Source: an uncultured Pelagibacteraceae bacterium (GTDB taxonomy: Bacteria; Pseudomonadota; Alphaproteobacteria; Pelagibacterales; Pelagibacteraceae). From it: a DNA stretch of 59,660 nucleotides. Numbering within the stretch: the first letter of the stretch is position 1; every line of letters begins with the position of its first letter. Positions 9,969-19,541 of the stretch are shown piece by piece. A program made the position numbers and the translations under genes. The notes under the pieces are model-generated. The model made no database searches. It had not been told where the DNA came from and worked only from the letters and a program-made list of their open reading frames with translations. The stretch lies in NCBI GenBank assembly GCA_902595635.1, contig CACJQT010000008.1, positions 1-59,660 of the forward strand, written 5' to 3'.

Positions 9969-10882
9969 TGGAAATTCAATCCAGACCTTTTAGTTTTAAT
10001 TTCAAAAAATTCCTTAATTTTAAAAAAAATGCGAAAATTTATATTTATCCTAACCTTAATGGTTTAGGTTTAGGCTTATTTATTTTTTTTTGCTTTTTAA
10101 TCTCAGTATTTTATGAAAATAATTCAGGACTATTAATTTCAATAGTAATATTTTTTGTTTTTTTTATATCAATATTCATTTCACACCAAAATATTAGTAA
10201 GCTCGATTTTATATGCAAAGACGAGTATTTAGTTGAAGCAGAAACCGTAAATTCAATTAGTTTTCAAATCTTAAATTCGTCAAAAGAAAAAAAAATTAAT
10301 ATTGATATAGAATACAATAAAAAAAACATTGGTAATTATAATTTTAATGACGGAATTAATTTATTTAAAATAGAGTATAAAAGTAAACTTAGAGGCAAAT
10401 CTTATTTTAATCCAATAACACTTAAATCAATTTATCCCTTTGGAGTGATGAGAACTAAAGTTATTTTCAATCCAAGGAGTGAAATAATTATTTATCCAAA
10501 AAAAGTTCTTCCAAATGATGAATTATTAAAAGAGTTTAAAATAATTAATATCATTAATGCAGATGAATTTGATGGTATTGATGAATTTAAAAATGGAGAT
10601 AGTTTTTCAAAAATTGCATGGAAAAAATCAATAATTAATGACAAAAGATATGTAAAAACTTTTAGTGATACTGAAAAATTATCTAATCTAATTTTAGATT
10701 TAGATAAATATCCACATATTGAATTTGAAAAATTGCTAAATTACTCATCCTATATAGTTAATTATTGTTACGAAAAAAAATTGAACTTGAAAATAAAGCA
10801 TAAAGAACAGGAACTATACCTAAACGACAACAATCAATCTTTAAACCGAATATTAAAATATTTTGCTAATGTTAAAAATTAA
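9968..10882 (+). CDS. DUF58 membrane protein
   Basis: The function of this family is unresolved; it almost always sits between a MoxR ATPase and a transglutaminase-like protein, as here. In the 304 residues two adjacent transmembrane helices occupy about 32-75 and an extracytoplasmic or cytoplasmic beta-rich segment follows. The DUF58 signature lies near residues 198-220, with DEFKNGDSFSKIAWKKS in place of the usual REYxxGDxxRxIxW pattern. Translation is coupled to moxR by TAATG, and the gene overlaps the next gene by 14 bp. Confidence 0.85.
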   Translation: MEIQSRPFSFNFKKFLNFKKNAKIYIYPNLNGLGLGLFIFFCFLISVFYENNSGLLISIVIFFVFFISIFISHQNISKLDFICKDEYLVEAETVNSISFQILNSSKEKKINIDIEYNKKNIGNYNFNDGINLFKIEYKSKLRGKSYFNPITLKSIYPFGVMRTKVIFNPRSEIIIYPKKVLPNDELLKEFKIINIINADEFDGIDEFKNGDSFSKIAWKKSIINDKRYVKTFSDTEKLSNLILDLDKYPHIEFEKLLNYSSYIVNYCYEKKLNLKIKHKEQELYLNDNNQSLNRILKYFANVKN

Positions 10883-12764
10883 TAATTATAATTTATCAGT
10901 ATTTACTTTTCTGCTTTTGCTTTTATGTACTTTTTCATTATCAGCAGATTTAACACTAAATAATAAATTATTTTGGTTCTTTGTATTTATTTTCAACATT
11001 CTATTTTTTCAAATCAAAATTAAATTAAAAAGTTTAATCTTAGGTATTATTGCTATAGGTGCGATTTATATTCAGCTTATTTTTAATCAGTATGTGTTTT
11101 CTGAGGAATTTTTCCTAAACTGTTTAGCAATATTATTGATTATGAAGTTTTCAGAATTAAAAAATAAAGATAACAAACTTTCATTCAGCTTGATTTGTTT
11201 AATAATATCGGTTGCGAGCCTTATTAAAGGCCAAGATATATTAAGCACTATATTAAGTTTTACTATCGTAATACTGGTCATAATAAATATGTATCTAATT
11301 CAGCAAAAGGAATTGTTGGATTTTAATATTAAAAATGTATTCAAATATTTAGGATTTGGATTAAGTATTTTTCCTTTTATAATTATATTCTATCTAGCTT
11401 TCCCACGTGCAGAAATAAATTTTAGATTATTTAATCCAGCATCGAGCTCTCTTGGAATTCCAGATAGCATTAATCTTGGATCGTTCAGTGAGTTTTCAAA
11501 TTCCGATGAGGATGTTTTTACACTTATAAATAACAATTTTAAAAAGGAAGAACTCTATTTTAGAGTAAAAATTTTTGATTACATGGAAGACGACAAATCC
11601 TGGAGACCGTCTTCAAGTTACTATTTATTTGATAAATATAAATCATCTTTTAAAGTTAAAGATGGCAGAGATCTAAATCAAACCTACCAGATAATTTTAG
11701 AACCTTTTAAAAAGAAATGGATTCCAAGTTTAAAAAACTCAAAATTAATCTCTAATAATATTGAAATATCAGAAGATTATTTTAATCAAATTTATGTTAG
11801 CAGAGATTTAATTGATCGAAAAAAACAAATAAGTTTTAAAAGATATAAAACTAATTACTATTTAGGAGAGGATCTAAAAGACTATTATACAAAAACTCCA
11901 TCTAATATATCAAATAGACTTCAAGAATGGGTTTTAAATAATAATACTTCAACACCGACAGAATTTTTAAATAAGGTATATAAAAAATTTTCTGATGGAT
12001 CTTACTATTATAATTTAAGTCCTCAAAATTTTTCTGGAAATAATTATGAAAACTTTTTCTTTGATTTTAAAGAAGGGTATTGCGAATATTATGCTGGAAC
12101 ATTTGTTCTTCTTGCAAGACTTGCAAATATACCAAGTAGAATAGTAACAGGTTATTATGGAGGTGAATTAAATAATGTAGGGGATTTTTACAAATTCAAG
12201 CAAAAAGATACGCATGCATGGGCAGAAGTTTGGCTAGATGATAAAGGCTGGGTAAGAATAGATCCAACCAGTGCAATTCCTGACAGTAATGTCAGGAACA
12301 CACTTAATAATATTTTCTCAAATAAACAATTCGCATCTAATAGTTTGTTTTCATCAAATTTTTTTAAAAAAATGAGTTATTATTTTAATTACGCTGATTT
12401 TGTATGGACTCAGCATTTATTATCATACGATGATAATGAAAGAAAAAACTTTATTAAAGAATTATTAAATTTTAACTTTTCTAAAATATATATTTGGATA
12501 TTTATACCTTTATTTTTATTTTTAATATTTAAATTATTTTTCAATTTAAATAGTAAAAATATTATGAAATTTTATTTATATTTAATTTTATTTGGAAAAA
12601 GAAAAAAATTTAAGATATTAAAATCTGATACAATTCAACAGATTTACTTAAAGTTACCAGATCTTCAAAGAAATAAATATTATAAATTTTTTAAAGCATT
12701 TGAGATTAATAAGTACTCAAGCACAAATTTTAGTATTGTTAAATCTTTAAAATCAATTTTTTAG
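10869..12764 (+). CDS. Membrane transglutaminase-like protein (TgpA/DUF3488 type)
   Basis: An inner-membrane protein with a papain-fold transglutaminase-like domain facing the periplasm. ATG 10869 is preferred over the in-frame TTG at 10863. Several N-terminal transmembrane helices (within residues 1-170) precede the domain, which has a full catalytic triad: Cys405 in EGYCEYYAGTF, His449 in DTHAWAEVW and Asp465 in RIDPTSA. A further helix (about 540-560) and a short cytoplasmic tail follow. Such proteins cross-link or cleave peptides, but the substrate is unknown. The 3' end overlaps the converging autotransporter gene by 12 bp. Confidence 0.87.
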   Translation: MLKINNYNLSVFTFLLLLLCTFSLSADLTLNNKLFWFFVFIFNILFFQIKIKLKSLILGIIAIGAIYIQLIFNQYVFSEEFFLNCLAILLIMKFSELKNKDNKLSFSLICLIISVASLIKGQDILSTILSFTIVILVIINMYLIQQKELLDFNIKNVFKYLGFGLSIFPFIIIFYLAFPRAEINFRLFNPASSSLGIPDSINLGSFSEFSNSDEDVFTLINNNFKKEELYFRVKIFDYMEDDKSWRPSSSYYLFDKYKSSFKVKDGRDLNQTYQIILEPFKKKWIPSLKNSKLISNNIEISEDYFNQIYVSRDLIDRKKQISFKRYKTNYYLGEDLKDYYTKTPSNISNRLQEWVLNNNTSTPTEFLNKVYKKFSDGSYYYNLSPQNFSGNNYENFFFDFKEGYCEYYAGTFVLLARLANIPSRIVTGYYGGELNNVGDFYKFKQKDTHAWAEVWLDDKGWVRIDPTSAIPDSNVRNTLNNIFSNKQFASNSLFSSNFFKKMSYYFNYADFVWTQHLLSYDDNERKNFIKELLNFNFSKIYIWIFIPLFLFLIFKLFFNLNSKNIMKFYLYLILFGKRKKFKILKSDTIQQIYLKLPDLQRNKYYKFFKAFEINKYSSTNFSIVKSLKSIF

Positions 12765-14771
12765 TAAAAGATTTCTCTCTGTTTTGAGTTTATTGTTTTC
12801 TTTAATTAATTGAATAATCATTTCTTTCATTATTCTATTCTCTTCAACTGCTCTACCGGTTATCTCAGCCAATCTTTCATTTTCTTTAGCTAATTGTAAT
12901 TGATCAAACAATTTTTCTAATTCTGGATCAATAGGTAGACCCTCTCTTTTTTTGCTAATATTATTCTGAATTACTTTAGTTAATGAAATACTTACTTGGC
13001 TGTCTTTAAGTCCATTTTGTTCATTAAATTCAAGATTAAAGTTTAGGCCAAAATTATCTGTATTTTTGCTGATATTTAAACCAGCTTTTATTGCTAAATC
13101 ATCATCCAAATAATGGGCCATGTCTTTCCTTTCACCATCTGCAACAATGTCAATTTTTTCACTCAAAGTTTGATTTAAAGATAGGCCTGTATATGGTTTA
13201 AGAACAAAACCATTCTCAAAAGATTTTGAATATTCAACGTTAAATCCACTTGATAATACTTGATCTACTGCGTCATCAACTGAAAGATCCCCATCTGTAA
13301 AAGATGTTAGATAAGTTGGAAGTCTCCTTAAACCATATTTTCCATCAACTTCAATATTTAAACTTTGGCTTTCATCGACTTCAATTTCTTTAGATGCTTT
13401 ATAATTTACAGCAGCAAACTGACCCAGATTTTTTTTTGAAATAGTTTGCTTTGTTTCAGTTTCTAGATCTAAATATTTATTTTGAGTTAAACCAAAAATT
13501 GAAACAACAGAAAATTTAAATTTCTCGTATTCAATGTCTTTTTTTAAACCAATAGCTAAATTTTCACTATCTAAAGCTTCTCCGTTATTAAATTTTGCTT
13601 GCTGAGACGAATAACTTAAGAAGGGTGTAAAGTTATCATTTTCGATTTTAAAGTCTCCAGTTACACCACGTGTTTCATTTTTATAAATATTGTCTCTTTT
13701 TTTTACAGAATAATATCCACTAGATTTTTTTTCTTCTGAAACTGAATTAAAAATATCGTTTAAATTAGATAAAAATATTTCTGATCTATATTTTTTATTA
13801 TGGCTATCAATATCTAAATCTTCACCATAAATTCTTAAATATCCATTTGTTTCAGAATTATCTGCATCTGGATTTAAATTTGAGTCTAGAATTTCATAAG
13901 TATCATTCCCACATAAATTGTTGATTACCCTCATATTTTGTTTTTCATGAATTTCTATGGTCTGATCTCTTGAAATACTACAATCTAACGTAAAATCGAA
14001 AAATGTTACACCGGTTGTTCCGTTTTGATCACTAAGTAGAATTTTACCATCATAATGTCCTTCTCCTTTTGTTATTAAATTAAATCCCGAAGTTACATTG
14101 TCATCATCGCTTACATATATTGAATTTCTATTATTATGAGTTGTGCCAGCAATTAAACCAGAATTAATAATTGTAGCATTATTGAATGAACCATGAGATT
14201 TACCAAGTCTAATCCCATGTCTTAAACTTGTAATAGTTCCAGTGTTTGTTATTGTTGCATCTGTTCCATTGGTAAGGTAAATGGCAGGAGAAGTATTCAA
14301 ATTTGCAGAAATAGTACCACTGTTTGTAATGGTTATATCGTCAGTTGTTAGACCTTGTATAGCAGTATTTCCACCATGAATAGTTCCACTATTAACAATC
14401 TCAGTGTTATCTGTTTTCTGAACTAAAACAGCAATACCACTGCTATCATTTTCATTTTGAGCTGTATTTATTGTACCTGAATTAGTAATTTTATTTGTTC
14501 CAGGGGCGCTTTTCATATTTATGGTGTCACCCGTTGCGCTTATCAAACCATGGTTGATTACGGTTGTATTTGATGCACCAACACCATTATTTGCACGGAC
14601 TGCTTTACTTCCACTAAATACTATTGAACCAGTTGACTCAACAGTCAAGGTTTCACTTGCTCCACAAGTTTGCACATCAGTTAGCGCAGCTGTTACTGTT
14701 TTAAGACAAGTAGCATGACCTAAAGAGCCGAATGAAAAGAAAAAAAATATAATTATTAAAATCTTTTTCAT
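12753..14771 (-). CDS. Beta-helix autotransporter-like adhesin with C-terminal coiled coil
   Basis: Likely a surface adhesin. A signal peptide (MKKILIIIFFFFSFGSLGHA) leads a passenger of about 230 residues with at least six short repeats of the type TITNSGTIS spaced about 20-30 residues, typical of a right-handed beta-helix. Residues about 370-605 have alternating hydrophobic strands consistent with a translocator barrel. Unusually the barrel-like part is followed by about 65 residues of charged heptad-rich helix from about 608 to 672 instead of a terminal aromatic residue. It begins 15 bp after the PilY1 gene, so it is probably the last gene of the minor-pilin operon. Confidence 0.7.
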   Translation of the reverse strand: MKKILIIIFFFFSFGSLGHATCLKTVTAALTDVQTCGASETLTVESTGSIVFSGSKAVRANNGVGASNTTVINHGLISATGDTINMKSAPGTNKITNSGTINTAQNENDSSGIAVLVQKTDNTEIVNSGTIHGGNTAIQGLTTDDITITNSGTISANLNTSPAIYLTNGTDATITNTGTITSLRHGIRLGKSHGSFNNATIINSGLIAGTTHNNRNSIYVSDDDNVTSGFNLITKGEGHYDGKILLSDQNGTTGVTFFDFTLDCSISRDQTIEIHEKQNMRVINNLCGNDTYEILDSNLNPDADNSETNGYLRIYGEDLDIDSHNKKYRSEIFLSNLNDIFNSVSEEKKSSGYYSVKKRDNIYKNETRGVTGDFKIENDNFTPFLSYSSQQAKFNNGEALDSENLAIGLKKDIEYEKFKFSVVSIFGLTQNKYLDLETETKQTISKKNLGQFAAVNYKASKEIEVDESQSLNIEVDGKYGLRRLPTYLTSFTDGDLSVDDAVDQVLSSGFNVEYSKSFENGFVLKPYTGLSLNQTLSEKIDIVADGERKDMAHYLDDDLAIKAGLNISKNTDNFGLNFNLEFNEQNGLKDSQVSISLTKVIQNNISKKREGLPIDPELEKLFDQLQLAKENERLAEITGRAVEENRIMKEMIIQLIKENNKLKTERNLLLKN

Positions 14772-14786
14772 AATTAAATATTTGGA

Positions 14787-17700
14787 TTAATAATTATTTT
14801 GTCTCCAAGAACTTCTATATCCAGAAACTTGTCCCGAACCTGCTTTAATATTAATTAGGTCTTTTTTCTTGCCATCTTCACATTCTTTTCTTTTCTTAGC
14901 ATCTTTAATTTTGCTACAGTCAACTTTACCCGCAATATTTGCAAATAATGTATCTCCAAAAGTTACAATTTTTGATAGCACACCTTGTCCAACCCATGCA
15001 CATTTATTACTTTTGCCCATTTCTTGATTTAGTTGAGATGAGTTGTTTGTTCCACACTCGTCATCAACCCCACAAATGTATGCATCACCTAAACTACACT
15101 TATTTACTGATTTAGTAGGTTCGTATACTGGGAAGTAAACTTGGCCTTGGAACACAGTTGGTTCAGCAGTAACTTTTGCAAAATCTTTTAAATTTATATA
15201 CCAACCTTTGTCAGCATTTTCAGGACACTTAGCACCTGTTGTGTCGTCAGTTGTATTTTTACATTCAGTTATGGTGTCCGCCTTAGCTGGAGTTGCAATT
15301 TCTTTATAGTAAGGATAATCAACGTCCTTAATTCCAATCATTAAGTTTTGAACACCTGAGGTAGTATCATTTATTCTTTCATAATCTCCCGTACCTGCGA
15401 ATAGCCACATAGAATTTGTCGTTTGACCAATAGTAGCATCCATTGCGTGATACATATATCTTCCGTTTGCTTTTGATGAACCCGCATTAAATAAAGTAGT
15501 TGTATCAAAAATTTTAATAGTATTTCCACTATTGTCATCGCTCATGTTTGTTAAATTTACTTTTGTAATTTTACCTTCTAAGTCGCTGACATAAACTAAA
15601 CCACCCGAATAATTTAATCCAACAGATGTATCAGGCGTTACTAATACTACTGAAGATGGAACTGAATTAATTATGTCACTAGCAGCTGTGTCTTCAATTT
15701 GTATTCTCTTATATAAACTTCCTGGATTTGAAAAATCTTCTAAATTTATAAGTGTTAAGTTTGAACCAACGCCCTCAAATTGAGTTCCAAATCCTCCTCC
15801 CATTACCGCAACATAAACGTCATCGAGTATATTTGTATCACCAGCACCAGTATTTGGTATTCTAAATATTCTTGGATCAGACCAAGTCTCACCTAATTGA
15901 CTGTAATCATATTCAGGATGAGTTTGAACTCCGGTTGCTTTAGCGCCTGGTTTAATAAATACACCCAAACTTGATGTTTCATCTGGAACATCTGGATCTG
16001 CAGCATATACCATTTCAGTACCAAATGTAATTACAGTATCGTTACTTGAATTTGTTGATACAGAAAAATTAGTATAATCGTTTCCATTGTAGATAACTGA
16101 TAGGTCTTTTTTTGTAATACCTTGAACAGGGAATGTCCAATTTTTGCTTTTATAACAATTTGTAGTTAAAGATGAATTACAAGCTAATTTTGTTCCTCCA
16201 CCATTATAATTATCTGTTACATCTTGAGCTTCTTGAAATGATGCAAGCGAATAAGAATTAGAAATATAATCATAGTTATAAATAACTTGATTATGGTCCA
16301 CCCTGTAAACTCTATTATTTATTTTATCATTGAAAATTGACCACAAGTGTAAAGGTTTGTTTGGATTTGTAACGTCTAACACACTCATTCCAGCTCCACC
16401 TCTACCATATGGAACAAAAAGAATAGTATGCCATTTCTTCGATGTATCTAATGGACTTTTAAAGTACATGTCATGTGCAACTATGGATCCATCAACTCCA
16501 AATATTGCATTCGATCCACCACCTTTTGGTAAATTAAGATTGTTATTCATCGCTAAAGGCAAGTAAGGTGCAACTAATGGCGGTACAAATCCCCAAATTT
16601 CTTTTCCTGATCCTGCATCAAAAGCATGAAGAACTCCGCTATTAGAACCAGCGTAAATTATAGGATCCCTCGCACTTAAAGAATTTTTCCATGCGTCATA
16701 TCCATTTACTTTTCTAAAATATGCTTCCTGATTTGTGTTTGTAAATTCTGTATCAGCTGATGGTGCTCCAACAACAAGTAGTTGTGAGTGATATATATCT
16801 CCTAGATAAATATTTTTTCCACTTTTGGTTCTTTTCTCTGTAAGATTACAATCTCCATCATAATCAAAATAATCAGTTCCTCTAACAAAATTAATTAATC
16901 CTTTTAAGTCATCGTCTGTTCCATCCAGAACTCCTGCTGAGTTTGCACATCTTCTCAGCAAACTAGATCCACTCGCTGTATCAGTTTTTCTGTGATAGTC
17001 TATTATGTCATTTTCGTATAATGCCATAACATTTCCAATTTCAGTCGCATAGGTATCTCTAAAGTTATTATAGTCAGCTTTATAATCTGTACCTGGAATT
17101 ACACTCCATATTTTTCTTGATCCTGGAGCTGGAACTTTCTCAGCAGCTGACCAATTGCCAGCATCTTTTTCATCAATACTTCCATCTGGATTTACTTTTG
17201 TCCTTGTTAGAGTTCCAATCCATTCTTTATTTTGTTGGTAATCAAACTGAGCTTGATATAAAGAACCACCATCTTGAATAGTTGCAGTAATAGCAGGTGC
17301 TGTAAATGATAGTTTTTCTGCAATTATTTCACCAATTTTTTGTTTAAGTTGAGCAGTTAAAGAGGCGCCAGTTGTAGCAATAATTGCTTTTTCAGTTCCA
17401 CCTGCTTTTGCAACATCCTCAAATTTTTTATATCCACTTGCACGTATTCCAGTACCAAAAGCTATTGCGAAAGTTTTAATTTTATTATTATTATAAATAT
17501 CTTTAACAATTTTAAGACCTCGATTATGCGTATAACCAAACCATTCTCCATCACCGATTAGGATTACGTAAGAATTTTGACATGGTGAATTTTTATCAAT
17601 TGGTGAAAAAGTAGTATTCTTATAGTACCTTGATGCGATTCTCATTGCAGAGTCTAAGTGTGTCCCTCCACCTGGATTGACGGTTCGTATCATTTTTGCG

Positions 17701-18950
17701 ATTTGAGCAGCTCCCCCTTTATATATTGGAACCTTCAGACAATTATAATAGGTACACGGTCTTGCAAAACCTTGACCGGTTTTGTGATTTCCGTGCCATC
17801 TTGTAAATCCAGATGCACCCGCTGACCAATAAGCGAAACCAAAATCTACTCCTGAAGTTAAGGATGAGTCCTTAACTATTGCTTCTATAGCCTCATAAGC
17901 AGCTTGCATCCTTGTTTTCGGAGCACCACCAATAGATTTAATCCATCCTCCGTTTTGGTCCATTACATGAATTTGACCATTATTTAAATTAGCGCCTAAT
18001 AGTCTGTTATTATTTTCATCCCAACCTAAACCCCAAGGGTAATAAAAATATAAATTACTTGAAGTTGATGCTGATTTACTCCTTCTTCCAGTTGATACAC
18101 GTGTTGTAATATTTCCAATATTGCTAATGTTAAGTTTTTGCAATCGACTTAGTGACCATGACAGAGTGTATATATCGTTTTGAACAACCTCTAAACCAAG
18201 ATATGAACCAGCATTATATCTAGCACCCATTCCAAACATAGAATTATAACTTGGACACATTCCAGATTGATTTAATGGAAATTTATGAATTCTATTACTT
18301 CTATATGACCAAATATATCCTGCTTCTATCGAAGTTCCATAACTATATCTTAAGTTATTATTCACAGAACTACAATTTCTAATCTGACCACTTGAAATAT
18401 CTATAACTTTAAAACCAAAAGACCCTCCAACAAAGATTTTTCCAGTATCAATTGTCATGTTATAGGGACGGCCACCTAAATTATATTTCACCATACATCT
18501 GCCATCGCTAGTTCTTATTCCTACAACTGCACTCTCGTAATATGCTGTTGTGTAATAAATACCATTATGAGTTTCTCCACTGTATGAATATGATGTTCTG
18601 CAGTTGCTGTTACCTTCGTATCTAGCATTTCCTTTTCCAGAAACTCCTCTATATCCAAAACCAGTATCCATTGAGGCTGTGTCGTATAGAAATTTTTTTA
18701 CCCCATCTCTGTTGTATTGAGAAACAAGTATGTTACCACTGCTATCTGCATCTGCATCGTAAGGATATCTCATACTTGCTAATCCTCCGCTCATACGCCA
18801 ACCCATACTTCCTGATTTATCAAGTAAGATTAAAACGTTTGCTGGTACATCTCCAATTCCAGTACCAGGTGGTAAAGCCTTAGCAAATAAATTTTCTGTA
18901 GTTAAAAATACAAATAAAAAACTAAATATTAATTTTTTTAATTTCATCAT
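14787..18950 (-). CDS. pilY1: PilY1-like type IV pilus tip protein with VWA domain
   Basis: A large secreted protein expected at the pilus tip, where PilY1 proteins promote adhesion, surface sensing and pilus extension. After a signal peptide the von Willebrand A MIDAS motif DKSGSMG begins at Asp44 (Asp44, Ser46, Ser48). Its remaining parts appear only after residue 345, with PGGGTHLDSA and the strand ending LIGDGEW. Residues about 51-345 are an insertion of repeated beta-propeller-like units. The C-terminal half carries the PilY1 propeller, with IYAGSNSGVLHAFDAGSG and a calcium-loop-like DYDGDCN. The length of 1387 residues is at the long end for the family. It follows a 177-residue secreted protein gene with a one-base overlap. 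Confidence 0.92.
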   Translation of the reverse strand: MMKLKKLIFSFLFVFLTTENLFAKALPPGTGIGDVPANVLILLDKSGSMGWRMSGGLASMRYPYDADADSSGNILVSQYNRDGVKKFLYDTASMDTGFGYRGVSGKGNARYEGNSNCRTSYSYSGETHNGIYYTTAYYESAVVGIRTSDGRCMVKYNLGGRPYNMTIDTGKIFVGGSFGFKVIDISSGQIRNCSSVNNNLRYSYGTSIEAGYIWSYRSNRIHKFPLNQSGMCPSYNSMFGMGARYNAGSYLGLEVVQNDIYTLSWSLSRLQKLNISNIGNITTRVSTGRRSKSASTSSNLYFYYPWGLGWDENNNRLLGANLNNGQIHVMDQNGGWIKSIGGAPKTRMQAAYEAIEAIVKDSSLTSGVDFGFAYWSAGASGFTRWHGNHKTGQGFARPCTYYNCLKVPIYKGGAAQIAKMIRTVNPGGGTHLDSAMRIASRYYKNTTFSPIDKNSPCQNSYVILIGDGEWFGYTHNRGLKIVKDIYNNNKIKTFAIAFGTGIRASGYKKFEDVAKAGGTEKAIIATTGASLTAQLKQKIGEIIAEKLSFTAPAITATIQDGGSLYQAQFDYQQNKEWIGTLTRTKVNPDGSIDEKDAGNWSAAEKVPAPGSRKIWSVIPGTDYKADYNNFRDTYATEIGNVMALYENDIIDYHRKTDTASGSSLLRRCANSAGVLDGTDDDLKGLINFVRGTDYFDYDGDCNLTEKRTKSGKNIYLGDIYHSQLLVVGAPSADTEFTNTNQEAYFRKVNGYDAWKNSLSARDPIIYAGSNSGVLHAFDAGSGKEIWGFVPPLVAPYLPLAMNNNLNLPKGGGSNAIFGVDGSIVAHDMYFKSPLDTSKKWHTILFVPYGRGGAGMSVLDVTNPNKPLHLWSIFNDKINNRVYRVDHNQVIYNYDYISNSYSLASFQEAQDVTDNYNGGGTKLACNSSLTTNCYKSKNWTFPVQGITKKDLSVIYNGNDYTNFSVSTNSSNDTVITFGTEMVYAADPDVPDETSSLGVFIKPGAKATGVQTHPEYDYSQLGETWSDPRIFRIPNTGAGDTNILDDVYVAVMGGGFGTQFEGVGSNLTLINLEDFSNPGSLYKRIQIEDTAASDIINSVPSSVVLVTPDTSVGLNYSGGLVYVSDLEGKITKVNLTNMSDDNSGNTIKIFDTTTLFNAGSSKANGRYMYHAMDATIGQTTNSMWLFAGTGDYERINDTTSGVQNLMIGIKDVDYPYYKEIATPAKADTITECKNTTDDTTGAKCPENADKGWYINLKDFAKVTAEPTVFQGQVYFPVYEPTKSVNKCSLGDAYICGVDDECGTNNSSQLNQEMGKSNKCAWVGQGVLSKIVTFGDTLFANIAGKVDCSKIKDAKKRKECEDGKKKDLINIKAGSGQVSGYRSSWRQNNY

Positions 18951-19483
18951 TAATTTTTTGCCATCTCCATTTCTTTTTCTGCATAAAACTTCGATAACTT
19001 TTCATCTAATTCAGGAGTTGATAAATAAATTTGTTCATTTTTAATTCCATCATCACCTGTTATTCTTTGGTAAACCACAAATAAATTTATTTTCTCAATT
19101 ACTTCAATGCCTTCATATGAATTTGGATTTTTCCCAGTGTCGAATTTTTTATAATTATTTTTTACATAATTCATTAATAATAGTTTTTCTGAAACTAAAT
19201 TTCTATCATCGTTGAGTGCAACAAAGTTAATTGCAACTAACTCATTGTTTAAAAATCTATACTCGATACCAACATCTTTTAATTTTTGATTTGGACAAAT
19301 ATCATCAGCCAATACAGGAAAAACTTCTAATTCTGGATATTCTAATGGAAATGGTCTTCCGATGATTTCACGTTTTTCAAAAACTTCTTTTTTTTCACCA
19401 AACTCGGCTTTTAGATCACATGCAGAGTATGAGCTGACTACAGACAAGACTAAAATGATAAAAGATTTTATTAATGTTTTCAT
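18950..19483 (-). CDS. Secreted protein of the minor-pilin operon, unknown
   Basis: I do not recognise a family. The 177 residues start with a plausible signal peptide (hydrophobic 6-18, then SAC at 20-22, which could also be read as a weak lipobox). The mature part is charged, mixed alpha/beta, with a second cysteine (ICPNQ) that could pair with the first. The gene lies between pilX and pilY1 and overlaps the PilY1 start by one base, so it is likely translated with it. A role as a periplasmic partner or stabiliser of PilY1 is inference from position only. Confidence 0.6.
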   Translation of the reverse strand: MKTLIKSFIILVLSVVSSYSACDLKAEFGEKKEVFEKREIIGRPFPLEYPELEVFPVLADDICPNQKLKDVGIEYRFLNNELVAINFVALNDDRNLVSEKLLLMNYVKNNYKKFDTGKNPNSYEGIEVIEKINLFVVYQRITGDDGIKNEQIYLSTPELDEKLSKFYAEKEMEMAKN

Positions 19484-19541
19484 AAAATAATCTTACCTAT
19501 TACATTAAAATATTTTTTATTTATAAACAAATTTGCCATAT

